Below, one piece after another: positions 1 to 9,820 of a stretch of 64,000 bases of DNA. Source of the stretch: MED-G17 sp963991985 (GTDB lineage Bacteria; Bacteroidota; Bacteroidia; NS11-12g; UBA9320); assembly GCA_963991985.1 (NCBI GenBank), contig CAXDRX010000007.1:20467-84466 (forward strand), read 5' to 3'. Numbering within the stretch: the first letter of the stretch is position 1; each line of letters starts with the position of its first letter. The translations under genes were made by a program, and so were the position numbers. The notes beneath the pieces were generated by a model that saw only the letters and a program-made list of their open reading frames with translations, was not told the origin of the DNA and ran no database searches.

Positions 1-537
1 AGGTATATTTTTCTTTTCAAACTGACGTAGTCTTTTGGTCAAATGAAGTAGATACGCTTTCTTGATCTTATTTTTTTCACTTTTGGCTCGTCTCTCCCAT
101 ATTTCAGACTCCATGTTGTGCTGCCTCAAAATACATGGAGCTTTCGTCATACTTCTAACAATGGGTAAATAGGGTGCCATAAAAATGGTTTCAAATTGAA
201 TGGCATCAAACTCCTCTTGGTCTAGTTTGTCTTTGATATATCGGGCCAATTCCGGATGATAAAATCTTGTAATGTTGTAGGATTTTCGGTTGATCAAGTG
301 AGTGAATGCGCCCCATATTTTAACATCTGTATCTAATTTGAAAAAATAGACCTTGGCCAATTTTTCCAACTTGGCTCGAGCTTGGGTTAAGTTTATTTGA
401 TGTTTTTTTGCTGCGATGCCTATGAAATGGGTTTCTATTCCAAGATTTTTGTATCCTTTAAGGAAGTTATAAATCATAATGGCACCTCCATCTTTCAAGG
501 GGTGAGGTATACGATGAGAAATATTGAGCAGTTTCAT
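1..537 (-). CDS. Glycosyltransferase, N-terminal part (family 4-like), runs off the left edge
   Basis: An open frame of 179 codons begins with ATG at 537 and continues past base 1, so only the N-terminal half is visible. It opens with MKLLNISHRIPHPLKDGGA, typical of glycosyltransferases with a GT-B fold (GT4-like N-terminal domain). It also contains HNMESEIWERRA near residue 145, a motif often seen in sugar transferases of this group (established family knowledge). It would transfer a sugar to a surface polysaccharide or lipid; the substrate cannot be told. Its ATG overlaps the TGA stop of the upstream permease (ATGA), so the two are probably translationally coupled and belong to the valS-permease-glycosyltransferase operon. 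The C-terminal nucleotide-sugar-binding half lies outside the window. Confidence 0.75.
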   Translation of the reverse strand, partial: MKLLNISHRIPHPLKDGGAIMIYNFLKGYKNLGIETHFIGIAAKKHQINLTQARAKLEKLAKVYFFKLDTDVKIWGAFTHLINRKSYNITRFYHPELARYIKDKLDQEEFDAIQFETIFMAPYLPIVRSMTKAPCILRQHNMESEIWERRAKSEKNKIKKAYLLHLTKRLRQFEKKNIP

Positions 538-2054
538 GATTTTTTATTTTTCGCTTGAATCGAGAAGTATTCTTTTTTTCTCCATATTTTCAACCAAAAA
601 TCTGCTTCAAAAAACTTGACTTCTTTTGATGCGGCATAGGTAAGTAAAATTGCCAACGGAGAGAGCAAAAAAGTACTCATCCACATACCCAATAAAGGGC
701 TGATCTGTCCCTCTTTGGCCAACTTTTCACCCAAAACATTAATAATATGGTACACGATAAACATCAATATAGAGACGACCAGAGGCAAACCAAATCCGCC
801 CTTCCGAATGATGGCCCCCAGTGAAGCTCCAATAAAAAATAAAAGGATCACACTTACGGCCAGCGTAAATTTTTGGTGGTAAGCTACTTGATATTTCCAT
901 TTTAACATTTTCTCCTCTCTTATTTTGTCCTTGTATATTTTTAATCTGTTTTTTATTGCTCGTGCTCTTGATATTGCCAAGGAAAACACGTCATTGGTCT
1001 TATTGATTTTCTTTAATCCCTTATTCCTTGGTAGCAATTTACTTGTATTTCTTTCTTTTGGGATATTGGAATGCTGTACCAAAGGCATCATAGAATCCTT
1101 TACTGTTTCGATTGATTTGTACATATTTTTTGGCTCGGATATTTCCTTTTTTGGAATTGATGGTAAATCCAAGAATTGTCTTACATAATTGAATGTGGCT
1201 TCTTTTTCTTTCTTGGTTTTCGTTTCTAAAGAATCAATTCTCGTTTTCAACTGCTTTACATTCAGCATTCTTCGATCTTCCTTAAAAGCACTTTTACTAA
1301 TCCTGCTAAATTGCAAATCAGTAAGATCAATAGCAATTTTTTGGTAACCAAAGCGGAGGATGTTGTTGGGAAAACTAATTCGATAATTTTTATCTTCAGT
1401 CATTTCTTGATAACGAAGTCCGTCATATAGGGTCAATACCATAAATCGCCGATCCTCGGTAAAAACCAGTTTGCCTTTTTTTGCCAAAATAATATCTCGA
1501 TTGATGCCATTTTTTTGGTTGGCATAAATCAAAATATCCTCAAGGAGTTCGCCATCAGCGTGTTTTTTTCCAACCTTGATGGAGTAACCGTCTAAATCGT
1601 TAAAAAAAATACCCTCTTGCAGATTCATTCCTGGCTTTTTTGTTTTGATGGAATAAAAAAGAGCTCCCCAATTTAAATTGGCCTTAGGGATCCAAACATT
1701 GGCCGTATGAAAGGCTATACCCGATAAAAATATCATCAAAACAATCAATGGGAGCATACTTCTATAAAGCGAAATTCCCGCAGATTTTATGGCCACTAGC
1801 TCATATCGTTCTCCTAAATTTCCAAAGGTCATTATGCTAGACAACAAAATTGCCAATGGCAATGCCAGCGGAATAAGGTGAATGGACAAATAAAAAATAA
1901 ACTCTACGATAACATACCACTCAAGACCTTTGCCCACGATGTATTTGACATACTGATAAAGGGCTTGTAACAAAAAAAGGAAGAGACTGATGAAAAAAGT
2001 GACCACGAAAGGTCCAATAAAACTTTTGAGATATAAAATGTGTAATTTCTTCAA
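534..2054 (-). CDS. LptF/LptG-family permease (YjgP/YjgQ), long form with a central insertion
   Basis: A 506-residue inner-membrane protein of the LptF/LptG family. These form the transmembrane part of the ABC exporter that moves lipopolysaccharide from the inner membrane toward the cell surface. Three membrane segments lie near residues 12-35, 47-72 and 98-115, and three more at the C-terminus near 392-410, 420-440 and 455-475. Between them is the periplasmic domain followed by an additional charged stretch (about residues 250-385, lysine-rich), which makes it roughly 140 residues longer than the 366-residue paralogue at 9821-10921. The start is TTG, three bases after the valS stop; no ATG lies close by in frame and the TTG gives the expected KKLHILYLKSF opening. 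Whether this is LptF or LptG cannot be decided from sequence alone. Confidence 0.88.
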   Translation of the reverse strand: MKKLHILYLKSFIGPFVVTFFISLFLFLLQALYQYVKYIVGKGLEWYVIVEFIFYLSIHLIPLALPLAILLSSIMTFGNLGERYELVAIKSAGISLYRSMLPLIVLMIFLSGIAFHTANVWIPKANLNWGALFYSIKTKKPGMNLQEGIFFNDLDGYSIKVGKKHADGELLEDILIYANQKNGINRDIILAKKGKLVFTEDRRFMVLTLYDGLRYQEMTEDKNYRISFPNNILRFGYQKIAIDLTDLQFSRISKSAFKEDRRMLNVKQLKTRIDSLETKTKKEKEATFNYVRQFLDLPSIPKKEISEPKNMYKSIETVKDSMMPLVQHSNIPKERNTSKLLPRNKGLKKINKTNDVFSLAISRARAIKNRLKIYKDKIREEKMLKWKYQVAYHQKFTLAVSVILLFFIGASLGAIIRKGGFGLPLVVSILMFIVYHIINVLGEKLAKEGQISPLLGMWMSTFLLSPLAILLTYAASKEVKFFEADFWLKIWRKKEYFSIQAKNKKS

Positions 2055-2057
2055 TCC

Positions 2058-4673
2058 TTATTCTTCCAATTGTTCTTTAAGCAAATTTATTTTATGGAGG
2101 GTATCTTTCTTTTTCTGGAATTCTTTCTCTATAATTTCTCCTTTGGCATTCTTTATGAATTTTTCATTGCTTAGTTTTTTCTCTATTCCCAATAGAAACT
2201 TTTTCAACCTTTCTATTTCGTTTATAATGTTTTCCTTGTTGTCTTCAGTCTTCTCCAAGCCTTCAAATTGTAATACAAACTCATGTGTATGAACTAATAT
2301 TTTGCTGCCTTCCATCACGCCCTCAAAAGCAATACTGGAAACATTCGCCATTTTCTTAATCAGGTCTTCAAAAGTTGAATAATTGACTCTTTCTTCCGGA
2401 GCAATATTGGTAGAAATTTGACATGACATTTTGGGACTTATATTTTTTTTGCTTCGGAAGGCTCTTATTTGAACAATTAAAGCCAAGAAATCTCCTACCT
2501 CAGACGTGGGTTTGTCTATTGGATAAGTCTCAGGCCATAATTCTTTGTTGATAAAGCTTTTATGACCCAACGCATGCCACAATTCTTCTGTGATGAAAGG
2601 CATAAATGGATGTAGTAACTTAAGAATTTTTCCAAAAACATCTAAAAATTCATTTCGGACTGTTAATGGCATCTGTTCTTCATGGCTTGGTTTAATCATT
2701 TCTAAGTACCACGAACAAAAATCTTCCCAAACAAACTTATACAAGGTTGTGATGGCTTCAGAAAAGCGATAGGCTTCCAGTTGTTGGTTTGTTTTGTCCA
2801 AGCATCGGTTAAACCTATCTTTTATCCAAATAGATATGTGTAGCTGATTTTTGGAGTAAAAATTGGAAGGTTTCTCTGAGCAATTTAGACCCGACACGAA
2901 TCGGTAAGCATTCCATAGTTTATTGGCAAAGTTTCGTCCTTGCTTGCACAAAGTTTCATCAAATAAAATATCATTTCCTGCCGGGGCACTCGATAAGATC
3001 CCAAAACGTACTGCATCTGTTCCATATTCATCCATTAAGGCCATGGCATCCGGAGAGTTGCCCAAAGATTTGGACATTTTTCTTCCCTGTTTGTCGCGAA
3101 CAATTCCGGTAAAGTATACCTTTTTGAAAGGTTTTTTTGTCTCAAAATAATGACCCGCCATTATCATTCTGGCAATCCAAAAAAAGAGTATATCTGGTCC
3201 TGTAACAATATCGTTTGCGGGATAATAATATTGAAATTCCTTATTGTTTGGATCATTTACACCGTTGAAAACACTTAGTGGCCAAAGCCAGCTACTAAAC
3301 CAAGTATCCAGAACATCTTCGTCTTGGGCTAGGTCTTCTATTTTGCCGATAAAACCTTTTTGTTTTGCCAATTGGTATGCTTTTTCTTTGCTTTCCGCAA
3401 CAACAATTTCGTCATTAAAATAATAGGCCGGTATTCGTTGACCCCACCAAAGTTGCCTACTAATGCACCAATCTTTTATATTTTCCATCCAATGGCGATA
3501 GGTTTGAACATATTTGTTTGGAACAAAGACTATTTCATTGTCCAATACCTCACTTAAAACTTTCGGATGATTTGCCATGAATTTTTTCATATCCACAAAC
3601 CATTGCTCACTCAAGCGGGATTCGACTACTGCATTTGTCCTTTCTGACCGTCCTACCTTGTTTTGATAAGCGTCAATCTTTGATAGAGCCCCTCTCATTT
3701 TCAACTCATCTGCTGTTTTTTCTCTTGCTGTAAAACGATTTACTCCAACGAAAAAGCCCGCAAGGTCGTTTAGCGTGCCATTGGGATTGAAAATATCTAT
3801 AATCTCTAAATCATGTTTTATACCCAATTCATAATCGTTTGAATCATGAGCAGGCGTTACTTTTAGCGCGCCTGTGCCAAAATCCATTTGGACATATTCA
3901 TCTGAAATTATGGGTATCTCTCTCTCAACAATCGGAACAATAGCGGTTTTTCCAATCAAATGTTGATATCGAGAATCCTCAGGATGAACGGCAATGCCCG
4001 AATCGCCAAACAATGTTTCTGGCCGTGTCGTCGCAATGGTTAAGAATTCTTTTGTTTCTTTAATTTGGTAGCGTATGTGATATAAATTTGATTGTTCTTC
4101 ATGGTAAATCACTTCCTCATCGCTCAGGGCAGTAAGACCTTTAGGGTCCCAATTGACCATTCGTTTCCCTCGATATACATAGCCATCTTGATGCATTTTT
4201 ACAAATGTCTGCACAACAGATTGATACAGATCTTCTTCCATTGTAAATCTAGTTCGATCCCAATCACAACTGCAGCCCAGCTTTTGTAATTGCTCTAAAA
4301 TAATACCTCCATACTTGTCTTTCCATTCAAAGGCATATTTCATAAAACGTTCTCTACCAATATCACTTTTCTTGATTCCCTTTTCCCTCAGCATTTTTAC
4401 AACTTTAGCTTCTGTAGCAATGGAAGCATGATCCATCCCTGGCAGCCAAAGCGCATTTTTGCCCAACATCCTTGCTCTTCTTACCAAAACATCTTGCAAA
4501 GTATTGTTCAAAATATGCCCCATATGCAAGACACCGGTAATATTTGGCGGAGGAATCAAAACTGTATAAGGTTCCCGCTCGTCCACCTCAGAAGCAAAAG
4601 CTTTTGCCTTTAACCAAGCTTGATACCATTTGCTTTCCACCTCCTCAGGACGATAATGTTTTGAAATCAACAT
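2058..4673 (-). CDS. valS: Valyl-tRNA synthetase
   Basis: A class I aminoacyl-tRNA synthetase charging tRNA-Val in the cytoplasm; 871 residues from the chosen start, normal for bacterial ValRS. The HIGH-type signature PPPNITGVLHMGH is at residues 41-53 and the KMSKS loop appears as GRKMSKSLGN. The editing domain lies between them, followed by the anticodon-binding domain and a C-terminal coiled coil rich in Lys and Glu. The frame is open 35 codons further upstream, but that extension is not typical of the family. The ATG at 4673 gives MLISKHYRPEEVESKWY, and a TAnnTTTG box (4682-4689 on this strand) ends 8 bases before it. First gene of the operon with the permease and glycosyltransferase; divergent from aspS with a 90-base gap. 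Confidence 0.97.
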   Translation of the reverse strand: MLISKHYRPEEVESKWYQAWLKAKAFASEVDEREPYTVLIPPPNITGVLHMGHILNNTLQDVLVRRARMLGKNALWLPGMDHASIATEAKVVKMLREKGIKKSDIGRERFMKYAFEWKDKYGGIILEQLQKLGCSCDWDRTRFTMEEDLYQSVVQTFVKMHQDGYVYRGKRMVNWDPKGLTALSDEEVIYHEEQSNLYHIRYQIKETKEFLTIATTRPETLFGDSGIAVHPEDSRYQHLIGKTAIVPIVEREIPIISDEYVQMDFGTGALKVTPAHDSNDYELGIKHDLEIIDIFNPNGTLNDLAGFFVGVNRFTAREKTADELKMRGALSKIDAYQNKVGRSERTNAVVESRLSEQWFVDMKKFMANHPKVLSEVLDNEIVFVPNKYVQTYRHWMENIKDWCISRQLWWGQRIPAYYFNDEIVVAESKEKAYQLAKQKGFIGKIEDLAQDEDVLDTWFSSWLWPLSVFNGVNDPNNKEFQYYYPANDIVTGPDILFFWIARMIMAGHYFETKKPFKKVYFTGIVRDKQGRKMSKSLGNSPDAMALMDEYGTDAVRFGILSSAPAGNDILFDETLCKQGRNFANKLWNAYRFVSGLNCSEKPSNFYSKNQLHISIWIKDRFNRCLDKTNQQLEAYRFSEAITTLYKFVWEDFCSWYLEMIKPSHEEQMPLTVRNEFLDVFGKILKLLHPFMPFITEELWHALGHKSFINKELWPETYPIDKPTSEVGDFLALIVQIRAFRSKKNISPKMSCQISTNIAPEERVNYSTFEDLIKKMANVSSIAFEGVMEGSKILVHTHEFVLQFEGLEKTEDNKENIINEIERLKKFLLGIEKKLSNEKFIKNAKGEIIEKEFQKKKDTLHKINLLKEQLEE

Positions 4674-4681
4674 TTCGGTGG

Positions 4682-4689
4682 CAAATGTA
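4682..4689 (-). promoter_or_regulatory. TAnnTTTG -7 box of valS
   Basis: TACATTTG on the minus strand matches the Bacteroidota -7 consensus TAnnTTTG exactly and ends 8 bases before the chosen valS ATG. No clear -33 TTTG was seen at the right distance. The near-leaderless position supports the shorter valS start. Confidence 0.5.
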
Positions 4690-4763
4690 CGCTCTGTTTT
4701 GATTGTATGCCTCCTTGAACGATTTTTAGACCTAAAATGTAAACTTTTGGCCATTTTTGTAGT

Positions 4764-6497
4764 ATGCTTAGAACACATACTTGTGGAGAACTGAACGAAT
4801 CACATGTTGGGGAGACAGTGATTTTGTGTGGATGGATTCAAACCCATAGAAATTTGGGAGCGATGTGTTTTATTGACTTACGAGACCGTTTTGGAATTAC
4901 TCAACTAAGTTTCAATGAAAATAGTCCTAATGATTTGTTAAATGATGCAAAAAAGCTAGCACGAGAGTTTGTTGTAATGGCAGAAGGAAAGGTCATTGAG
5001 CGAAGCAGTAAAAATAAGCAAATACCTACTGGTGGAATAGAAATACAAGTAAAAAAAATGAAAGTGCTCAGCACCTCCAAGACACCACCTTTCACCATAG
5101 AAAACAATACGGACGGTGGCGATGAACTGAGAATGCGATATCGATACCTGGATTTGAGAAGGCCGAAACTGCAGGAAAATATTTTATTAAGGCACAAAGC
5201 ATCTCAATCCATAAGAAATTTCTTAAGCCATCATAATTTTTTGGAAATTGAGACCCCGTACTTAATCAAATCAACACCAGAAGGGGCGAGAGACTTTGTG
5301 GTACCAAGCAGAATGAATGAAAATCAATTTTATGCACTTCCGCAATCTCCTCAGACTTTTAAACAATTGCTGATGGTTGGAGGCTATGATCGCTATTTTC
5401 AGATTGTTCGCTGTTTTAGAGACGAGGATTTACGGGCCGATAGACAACCTGAATTTACCCAAATAGATTGTGAAATGAGCTTTGTAAATCAAGAAGACAT
5501 TTACAAAACTTTTGAGGAATTGGCAAAATATCTTTTCAAAGAAACTTTGGGGATTGAGCTTCCCAAGTTTGAAACCATAAGTTATGCAGATTCCATGCAT
5601 AAGTATGGAAATGATAAACCCGATTTGCGTTTTGATATGCCTATACAACATCTTGAAAAAGTAGCCAAAGGCCATGGATTTAAAGTGTTTGATGATGCAG
5701 AAAAAGTAGTAGGAATAGTGGCAAAAGGAGCTGCTTTATATACCCGAAAACAGTTGGATTTTTTGGTAGATTTTGTTAAAAAGCCACAAATTGGGGCAAA
5801 AGGATTGGTATACTGTAAATACAATGAGGAAAAAACTTTCAAATCTTCAATTGACAAGTTTTTTGGCCAAAATATATGGCAAGAAATTGCTGCCACATGC
5901 GATTTTAATCCTGGTGACCTATTGCTTGTTCTTTCTGGATCCAGCAAAACTGTGTTAAAACAAATGAGTGAACTTCGCTTAGAGATGGGCAATCAACTCA
6001 ATCTAGTCAAAGATGGTGTATTTAAACCTCTTTGGGTTGTGGATTTCCCATTGCTGGAATGGGATGAGGAAAATCAGAGATATCATGCCATGCACCACCC
6101 CTTTACCAGCCCAAAAGTAGAAGATCTTCACTACCTTTCAACTGCGCCAAATCAGGTAAAAGCAAATGCCTACGACATGGTCATCAATGGGGTTGAAGTC
6201 GGTGGAGGAAGCATACGAATTCACGATAGAGAAATGCAAGAAAAAATGCTATCCCTATTGGGTTTTTCTGATCAGGAAGCAAAAGACCAATTTGGCTTTT
6301 TGATGGAGGCATTTGAATATGGAGCTCCGCCCCATGGTGGCATTGCATTTGGTTTTGACCGCTTGTGCAGTTTATTGACTGGTGAAAATAGCATCCGAGA
6401 TGTAATTGCTTTTCCAAAAAACAATCAAGGAAGAGACATTATGATTGATGCTCCCTCACCAATCGACAATGAGCAACGCAAAGAATTAGGAATTTGA
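4764..6497 (+). CDS. aspS: Aspartyl-tRNA synthetase
   Basis: A class II synthetase of 577 residues charging tRNA-Asp. The N-terminal OB-fold anticodon-binding domain (about 1-105) contains GWIQTHRNLGAMCFIDLRD. The catalytic core starts near residue 120 (RYRYLDLRRP), and the bacterial GAD insertion occupies roughly 290-400. Motif 3 is seen in GGIAFGFDRLCSLLTGE near the end, followed by the typical IRDVIAFPKN. Length and order fit a bacterial-type AspRS; discrimination between tRNA-Asp and tRNA-Asn cannot be read off. The ATG at 4764 is preceded by CATTTTTG (4752-4759), one base off TAnnTTTG, ending 4 bases before the start. Transcribed divergently from valS and convergently with the DUF1501 gene. 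The 99-base downstream gap shows no convincing terminator. Confidence 0.97.
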   Translation: MLRTHTCGELNESHVGETVILCGWIQTHRNLGAMCFIDLRDRFGITQLSFNENSPNDLLNDAKKLAREFVVMAEGKVIERSSKNKQIPTGGIEIQVKKMKVLSTSKTPPFTIENNTDGGDELRMRYRYLDLRRPKLQENILLRHKASQSIRNFLSHHNFLEIETPYLIKSTPEGARDFVVPSRMNENQFYALPQSPQTFKQLLMVGGYDRYFQIVRCFRDEDLRADRQPEFTQIDCEMSFVNQEDIYKTFEELAKYLFKETLGIELPKFETISYADSMHKYGNDKPDLRFDMPIQHLEKVAKGHGFKVFDDAEKVVGIVAKGAALYTRKQLDFLVDFVKKPQIGAKGLVYCKYNEEKTFKSSIDKFFGQNIWQEIAATCDFNPGDLLLVLSGSSKTVLKQMSELRLEMGNQLNLVKDGVFKPLWVVDFPLLEWDEENQRYHAMHHPFTSPKVEDLHYLSTAPNQVKANAYDMVINGVEVGGGSIRIHDREMQEKMLSLLGFSDQEAKDQFGFLMEAFEYGAPPHGGIAFGFDRLCSLLTGENSIRDVIAFPKNNQGRDIMIDAPSPIDNEQRKELGI

Positions 6498-6596
6498 TTT
6501 TTAATTTTCAAAGCCATTCCCTCTCACTCACAAAAAATGAGAAAAGAAAACAAAACGCTCTGACAGATGATTTATATCTAAAAGCGGGCTAGGCGT

Positions 6597-8177
6597 TTAC
6601 CGAACCTTCACTATACTTCGAGACTGAAGCACGTCTTCAGACTGATATTGTAAATGATAAATCCCCGGAGCCATGTTGGATGTATTCAATGGAATGGTGT
6701 GTTCACCCATTGTTTTTTCTTCATCAACCAATACATGAATTTCTTTTCCATGGGCATCCAAAATTGCAATTCTTACATGTCTGCCATTGGAAGCATATTT
6801 TACGGTAGTACTATCCACGAAAGGATTGGGATAGTTGTATACCCAGGCATCACCTGCCTTCTTTTGTAAAGAACGAGCCATTGTACCCGTTTGACAGGTA
6901 GTATCTAAAATATCTAGGGTTTCAAAATTTTGCAACATCACTGTATCCACTTCGTCATTTGGCAAACAAAACCAATTTTTTAGGACAGTTGCGTAGATAT
7001 TTCTAAAATCAATTTCCATCTCTACCCCATCGCCTGTTTTTACCTCGTCGGCAATGCTTGGATTATTGCCCAATATTCCACCTTTAACATTTTTTCCGAA
7101 CATAAACAAAGGAGCCGCAGATCCATGGTCTGTTCCACTACTTGCATTTGATTTAATTCTCCTTCCAAACTCCGAATAGGTCATACCCAATACCCGATCT
7201 TCTAAACCCAGCTGTTTCAAATCGTCTTGAAAAGCATAGATGGCCTCAGAAACTCGATTTAGCAAATTGGCATGCGCCCCTACCTCGTTTCCTGCCGTTG
7301 TATCAATCTGATTGGCATGGGTATCAAATCCGCCGATCGTTACCGTGTAGACTCTGGTTTTCAATCCCCCTGAAATCAGTCGAGCAACAATTTTTAGTTG
7401 CTTTGCCAAACTCTCTGTTTCATCATATAATTCACTCTTATTGCTTCCCTTTTCAGAGGCTTCGTTAACTACTTTTGCGTATTCATTACTTTGGTGAGCA
7501 ACTGTTCGGATGAATTTGAGTTCTTTACCCGAACGGGTTGTAGGAGTGGATTCGTCTTCTGTAAGAAGCTCATAGAAGTAATCTGGATTCGACACAGCCA
7601 AACCCATGTTTACGGAGACCCCTTGACAAACTGGAGAGACCACCGAACCGATTTGTATGGCCAATGGATCCGTCATATCACTGTTGGGGAACCCTGCAGG
7701 GTAATTGGGCCATTCATTGGCAAGGTATCTTCCAATCCAACCGCTGTTTAAGTTCTCACTTGAATCGGAGCCTGTTACCCAAATATCCTTTGATCGGAAA
7801 TGCGAACGATTTTGGTCGGGATAACCCACTCCCTGTAGAATTTGCAATTCTCCATCTTTGTACATTTCTTGTAGTTTGGTCATACTTGGATGCAAGGTGG
7901 TGGCTTCTGTCCCTTCCAGCTTTAGCAGCTTATTTTCATTGATAAGAACATTTTCTCTTGCCTTAAAAAGGTTACTGTACTGATCGACCGGGATGACCGT
8001 GTTGAGCCCGTCGTTTCCTCCGTTTAGCTCAATCAAAACCAATACATGATCTGTTTCTGTGTAGTTGTTTGCAGCATGGGTTAGTGTTTTGCCAAATGCT
8101 CGAATAGGTTGTCCACCAATGACCACCGGAATAAGACTTAATTGACCTGCAGCTTGTAAAAATTCTTTTCTGTTCAT
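6597..8177 (-). CDS. DUF1501 protein with T9SS type A sorting domain
   Basis: A 526-residue protein of the DUF1501 family (related to alkaline-phosphatase/sulfatase folds; function unknown). The N-terminus MNRKEFLQAAGQLSLIPVVIGG resembles a secretion leader. The DUF1501 signature follows: ELNGGNDGLNTVIPVDQY near residue 50, SEFGRRIKSNASSGTDHGSAAPLF near 340 and IYATVLKNWF near 400. The last ~80 residues start with NYPNPF and end in SIVKVR, a standard type A T9SS sorting domain, so the protein is expected at the cell surface or outside. Four bases after the DUF1800 gene, with which it almost always pairs in this phylum (established pattern). Last gene of the seven-gene run that begins with ubiE. 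Confidence 0.9.
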   Translation of the reverse strand: MNRKEFLQAAGQLSLIPVVIGGQPIRAFGKTLTHAANNYTETDHVLVLIELNGGNDGLNTVIPVDQYSNLFKARENVLINENKLLKLEGTEATTLHPSMTKLQEMYKDGELQILQGVGYPDQNRSHFRSKDIWVTGSDSSENLNSGWIGRYLANEWPNYPAGFPNSDMTDPLAIQIGSVVSPVCQGVSVNMGLAVSNPDYFYELLTEDESTPTTRSGKELKFIRTVAHQSNEYAKVVNEASEKGSNKSELYDETESLAKQLKIVARLISGGLKTRVYTVTIGGFDTHANQIDTTAGNEVGAHANLLNRVSEAIYAFQDDLKQLGLEDRVLGMTYSEFGRRIKSNASSGTDHGSAAPLFMFGKNVKGGILGNNPSIADEVKTGDGVEMEIDFRNIYATVLKNWFCLPNDEVDTVMLQNFETLDILDTTCQTGTMARSLQKKAGDAWVYNYPNPFVDSTTVKYASNGRHVRIAILDAHGKEIHVLVDEEKTMGEHTIPLNTSNMAPGIYHLQYQSEDVLQSRSIVKVR

Positions 8178-8181
8178 GGAT

Positions 8182-9789
8182 TTAAGACAGTTGGTACTCG
8201 CTTTGTTTTATAATGTATGCAAAAAGTAATTTCAAGCGAGATTCCACCGTATTTTTAAAAGTCTCGTTTGATGGGTCGGCTGTATAATTTAACCAGGCAT
8301 CGGTCCAATAGGAATCCAAAGATTGATTGGAAAGCAAAATACTTTTCATGGCCATTTTCGTTTCCTCAGACACATCAACCGGGGTCAATAAGGTCAACAA
8401 ATCCTCAATCAACTGATTTGGATCTCCCGGTTGAGAAGTTTGGGACGTGATTTTTATGGTATCTACTTGAAGTCTGAATTGGTTTCTTTTGTAGCCTGTC
8501 CAAATCAAATTTTCCACATAAGAGACTCTTTTGGGCAGCGTATCGGTATTGATCCATAGTTCGTGATATGAGGGCATTTGATGGTAAGCAGGCCATCCCG
8601 ACACCGATGGAGGTCCTCCAAGGGTCTGTTGTAAAACAGAGCCGAGGTAATAAATGTATCCCCACATTCGGTAAGTATTTTCTACATCATCTTCTATTTT
8701 TGGGAATTCCAATTCAAATTGCCTACAAAAGCCAACGAGATAGTCCAAAGGACTTTTGATTAAACATGCTCGATTTGCCGGATCAAAAAAATGTTCACTT
8801 TGCAGCATATATTTCATGAGTAATTTGACATCGAAATTATTGGCGAAAAACAAATCGGCTAGAGGCTCAATAAAGTTGGTTTCTGTGGCTTCATCTATCT
8901 CGTAGTAAATAAACCACATGTACAACCTTCTTACCAAAAATTTAGCTACTTCTTTTTTGGTAAAAATCATTTCAATCAAATCATCAATTTCCTTCTCTGC
9001 ATCCGCTTGAGAACTTCCAGCTCGAAGCAAATAGTTTCCGTAAAACTTAGAAAAAACCTTGTTTTTATCGTAGTGACGGGACTCTGTAAAATAAACTTCC
9101 CCTGTTTGATAGTTGATACGCCATCCGGTAAGTACTTTGGCTGCTTCGATGATATCACTTTCTGTATATTTTGCATCCTCACCTTTTCCCAATGTAAAAA
9201 GTTCTTGCAACTCTCGGGCATAGTTCTCATCGGGAGCTTTGGCCTGATTTTTTTCTCCATTCAAATAGCGGAGCATTGCTTTATCTAGCGTTATCTTTTT
9301 TACCAATTCTTTAAAATCACCCAAATAGTTTTCTCTCAGCAATTTGGTATGCTCGTAGGCAAAATAGCCATAGGCATAAATGGAAGCCTCTGTGGCAAAG
9401 TGATTGTGCCAAAAAAGCGTCATTTTTTCTCGAATATTTAGGCTCTGATTTATCTGGTTGCCTATCCAATCCCATGCCCAACTGTTCCGTCTTTGGCCAT
9501 TGAATTGTCCACCAAATGTATCGTTAATCCAAGTTTGCCCCAGCGGAACATTTGGATCATTATTTCTTTCTGACTGGTAATAGTTGAGTGGCGGCGTAGG
9601 CAAGTCAACCGAATTGTCTAGGAGTTGGTCTATTGTATCTGACAGGCTTTTGTTTTCGAGTTCCTTTAAGTCACTTAGTGTAGCGCCAAACATTGTTCTT
9701 CTAAGAAGATGCATTTTGGCCTCTTTGTCCCATGCCCCTTGATATTTATTGATGCCTGTGTGTGTTCTTGCAGTCTTTTGAATACCCAT
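8182..9789 (-). CDS. DUF1800 domain-containing protein
   Basis: A 535-residue protein of the DUF1800 family of unknown function. Recognisable pieces are HLLRRTMFGATLSDLKEL near the start, NIREKMTLFWHNHFATE near residue 120, ENYARELQELFTLGKG near 190 and KSPLDYLVGFCRQF in the C-terminal half. The frame is open for 25 more codons, but that would run 44 bases into the upstream permease gene. The ATG at 9789 (MGIQKTART) leaves a 31-base gap and has AAGGAG immediately before it. I see no clear signal peptide, although its partner DUF1501 protein is a T9SS cargo. How the two act together is unknown. Confidence 0.87.
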   Translation of the reverse strand: MGIQKTARTHTGINKYQGAWDKEAKMHLLRRTMFGATLSDLKELENKSLSDTIDQLLDNSVDLPTPPLNYYQSERNNDPNVPLGQTWINDTFGGQFNGQRRNSWAWDWIGNQINQSLNIREKMTLFWHNHFATEASIYAYGYFAYEHTKLLRENYLGDFKELVKKITLDKAMLRYLNGEKNQAKAPDENYARELQELFTLGKGEDAKYTESDIIEAAKVLTGWRINYQTGEVYFTESRHYDKNKVFSKFYGNYLLRAGSSQADAEKEIDDLIEMIFTKKEVAKFLVRRLYMWFIYYEIDEATETNFIEPLADLFFANNFDVKLLMKYMLQSEHFFDPANRACLIKSPLDYLVGFCRQFELEFPKIEDDVENTYRMWGYIYYLGSVLQQTLGGPPSVSGWPAYHQMPSYHELWINTDTLPKRVSYVENLIWTGYKRNQFRLQVDTIKITSQTSQPGDPNQLIEDLLTLLTPVDVSEETKMAMKSILLSNQSLDSYWTDAWLNYTADPSNETFKNTVESRLKLLFAYIIKQSEYQLS

Positions 9790-9820
9790 TCTCCTTAAAA
9801 TTATGAGTAAATATACAAAA

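Noticed and set aside
4674..4778. 35-residue N-terminal extension of valS
   Set aside because: It covers the promoter region shared with aspS and reads as basic, unconserved sequence. The internal ATG at 4673 matches the family.
5582..5992. 136-codon minus-strand frame
   Set aside because: Antisense to aspS, whose reading frame is unambiguous.
6498..6596. Possible terminator between aspS and the DUF1501 gene
   Set aside because: Only 4-base stems could be paired and there is no adjacent T-run; not convincing.
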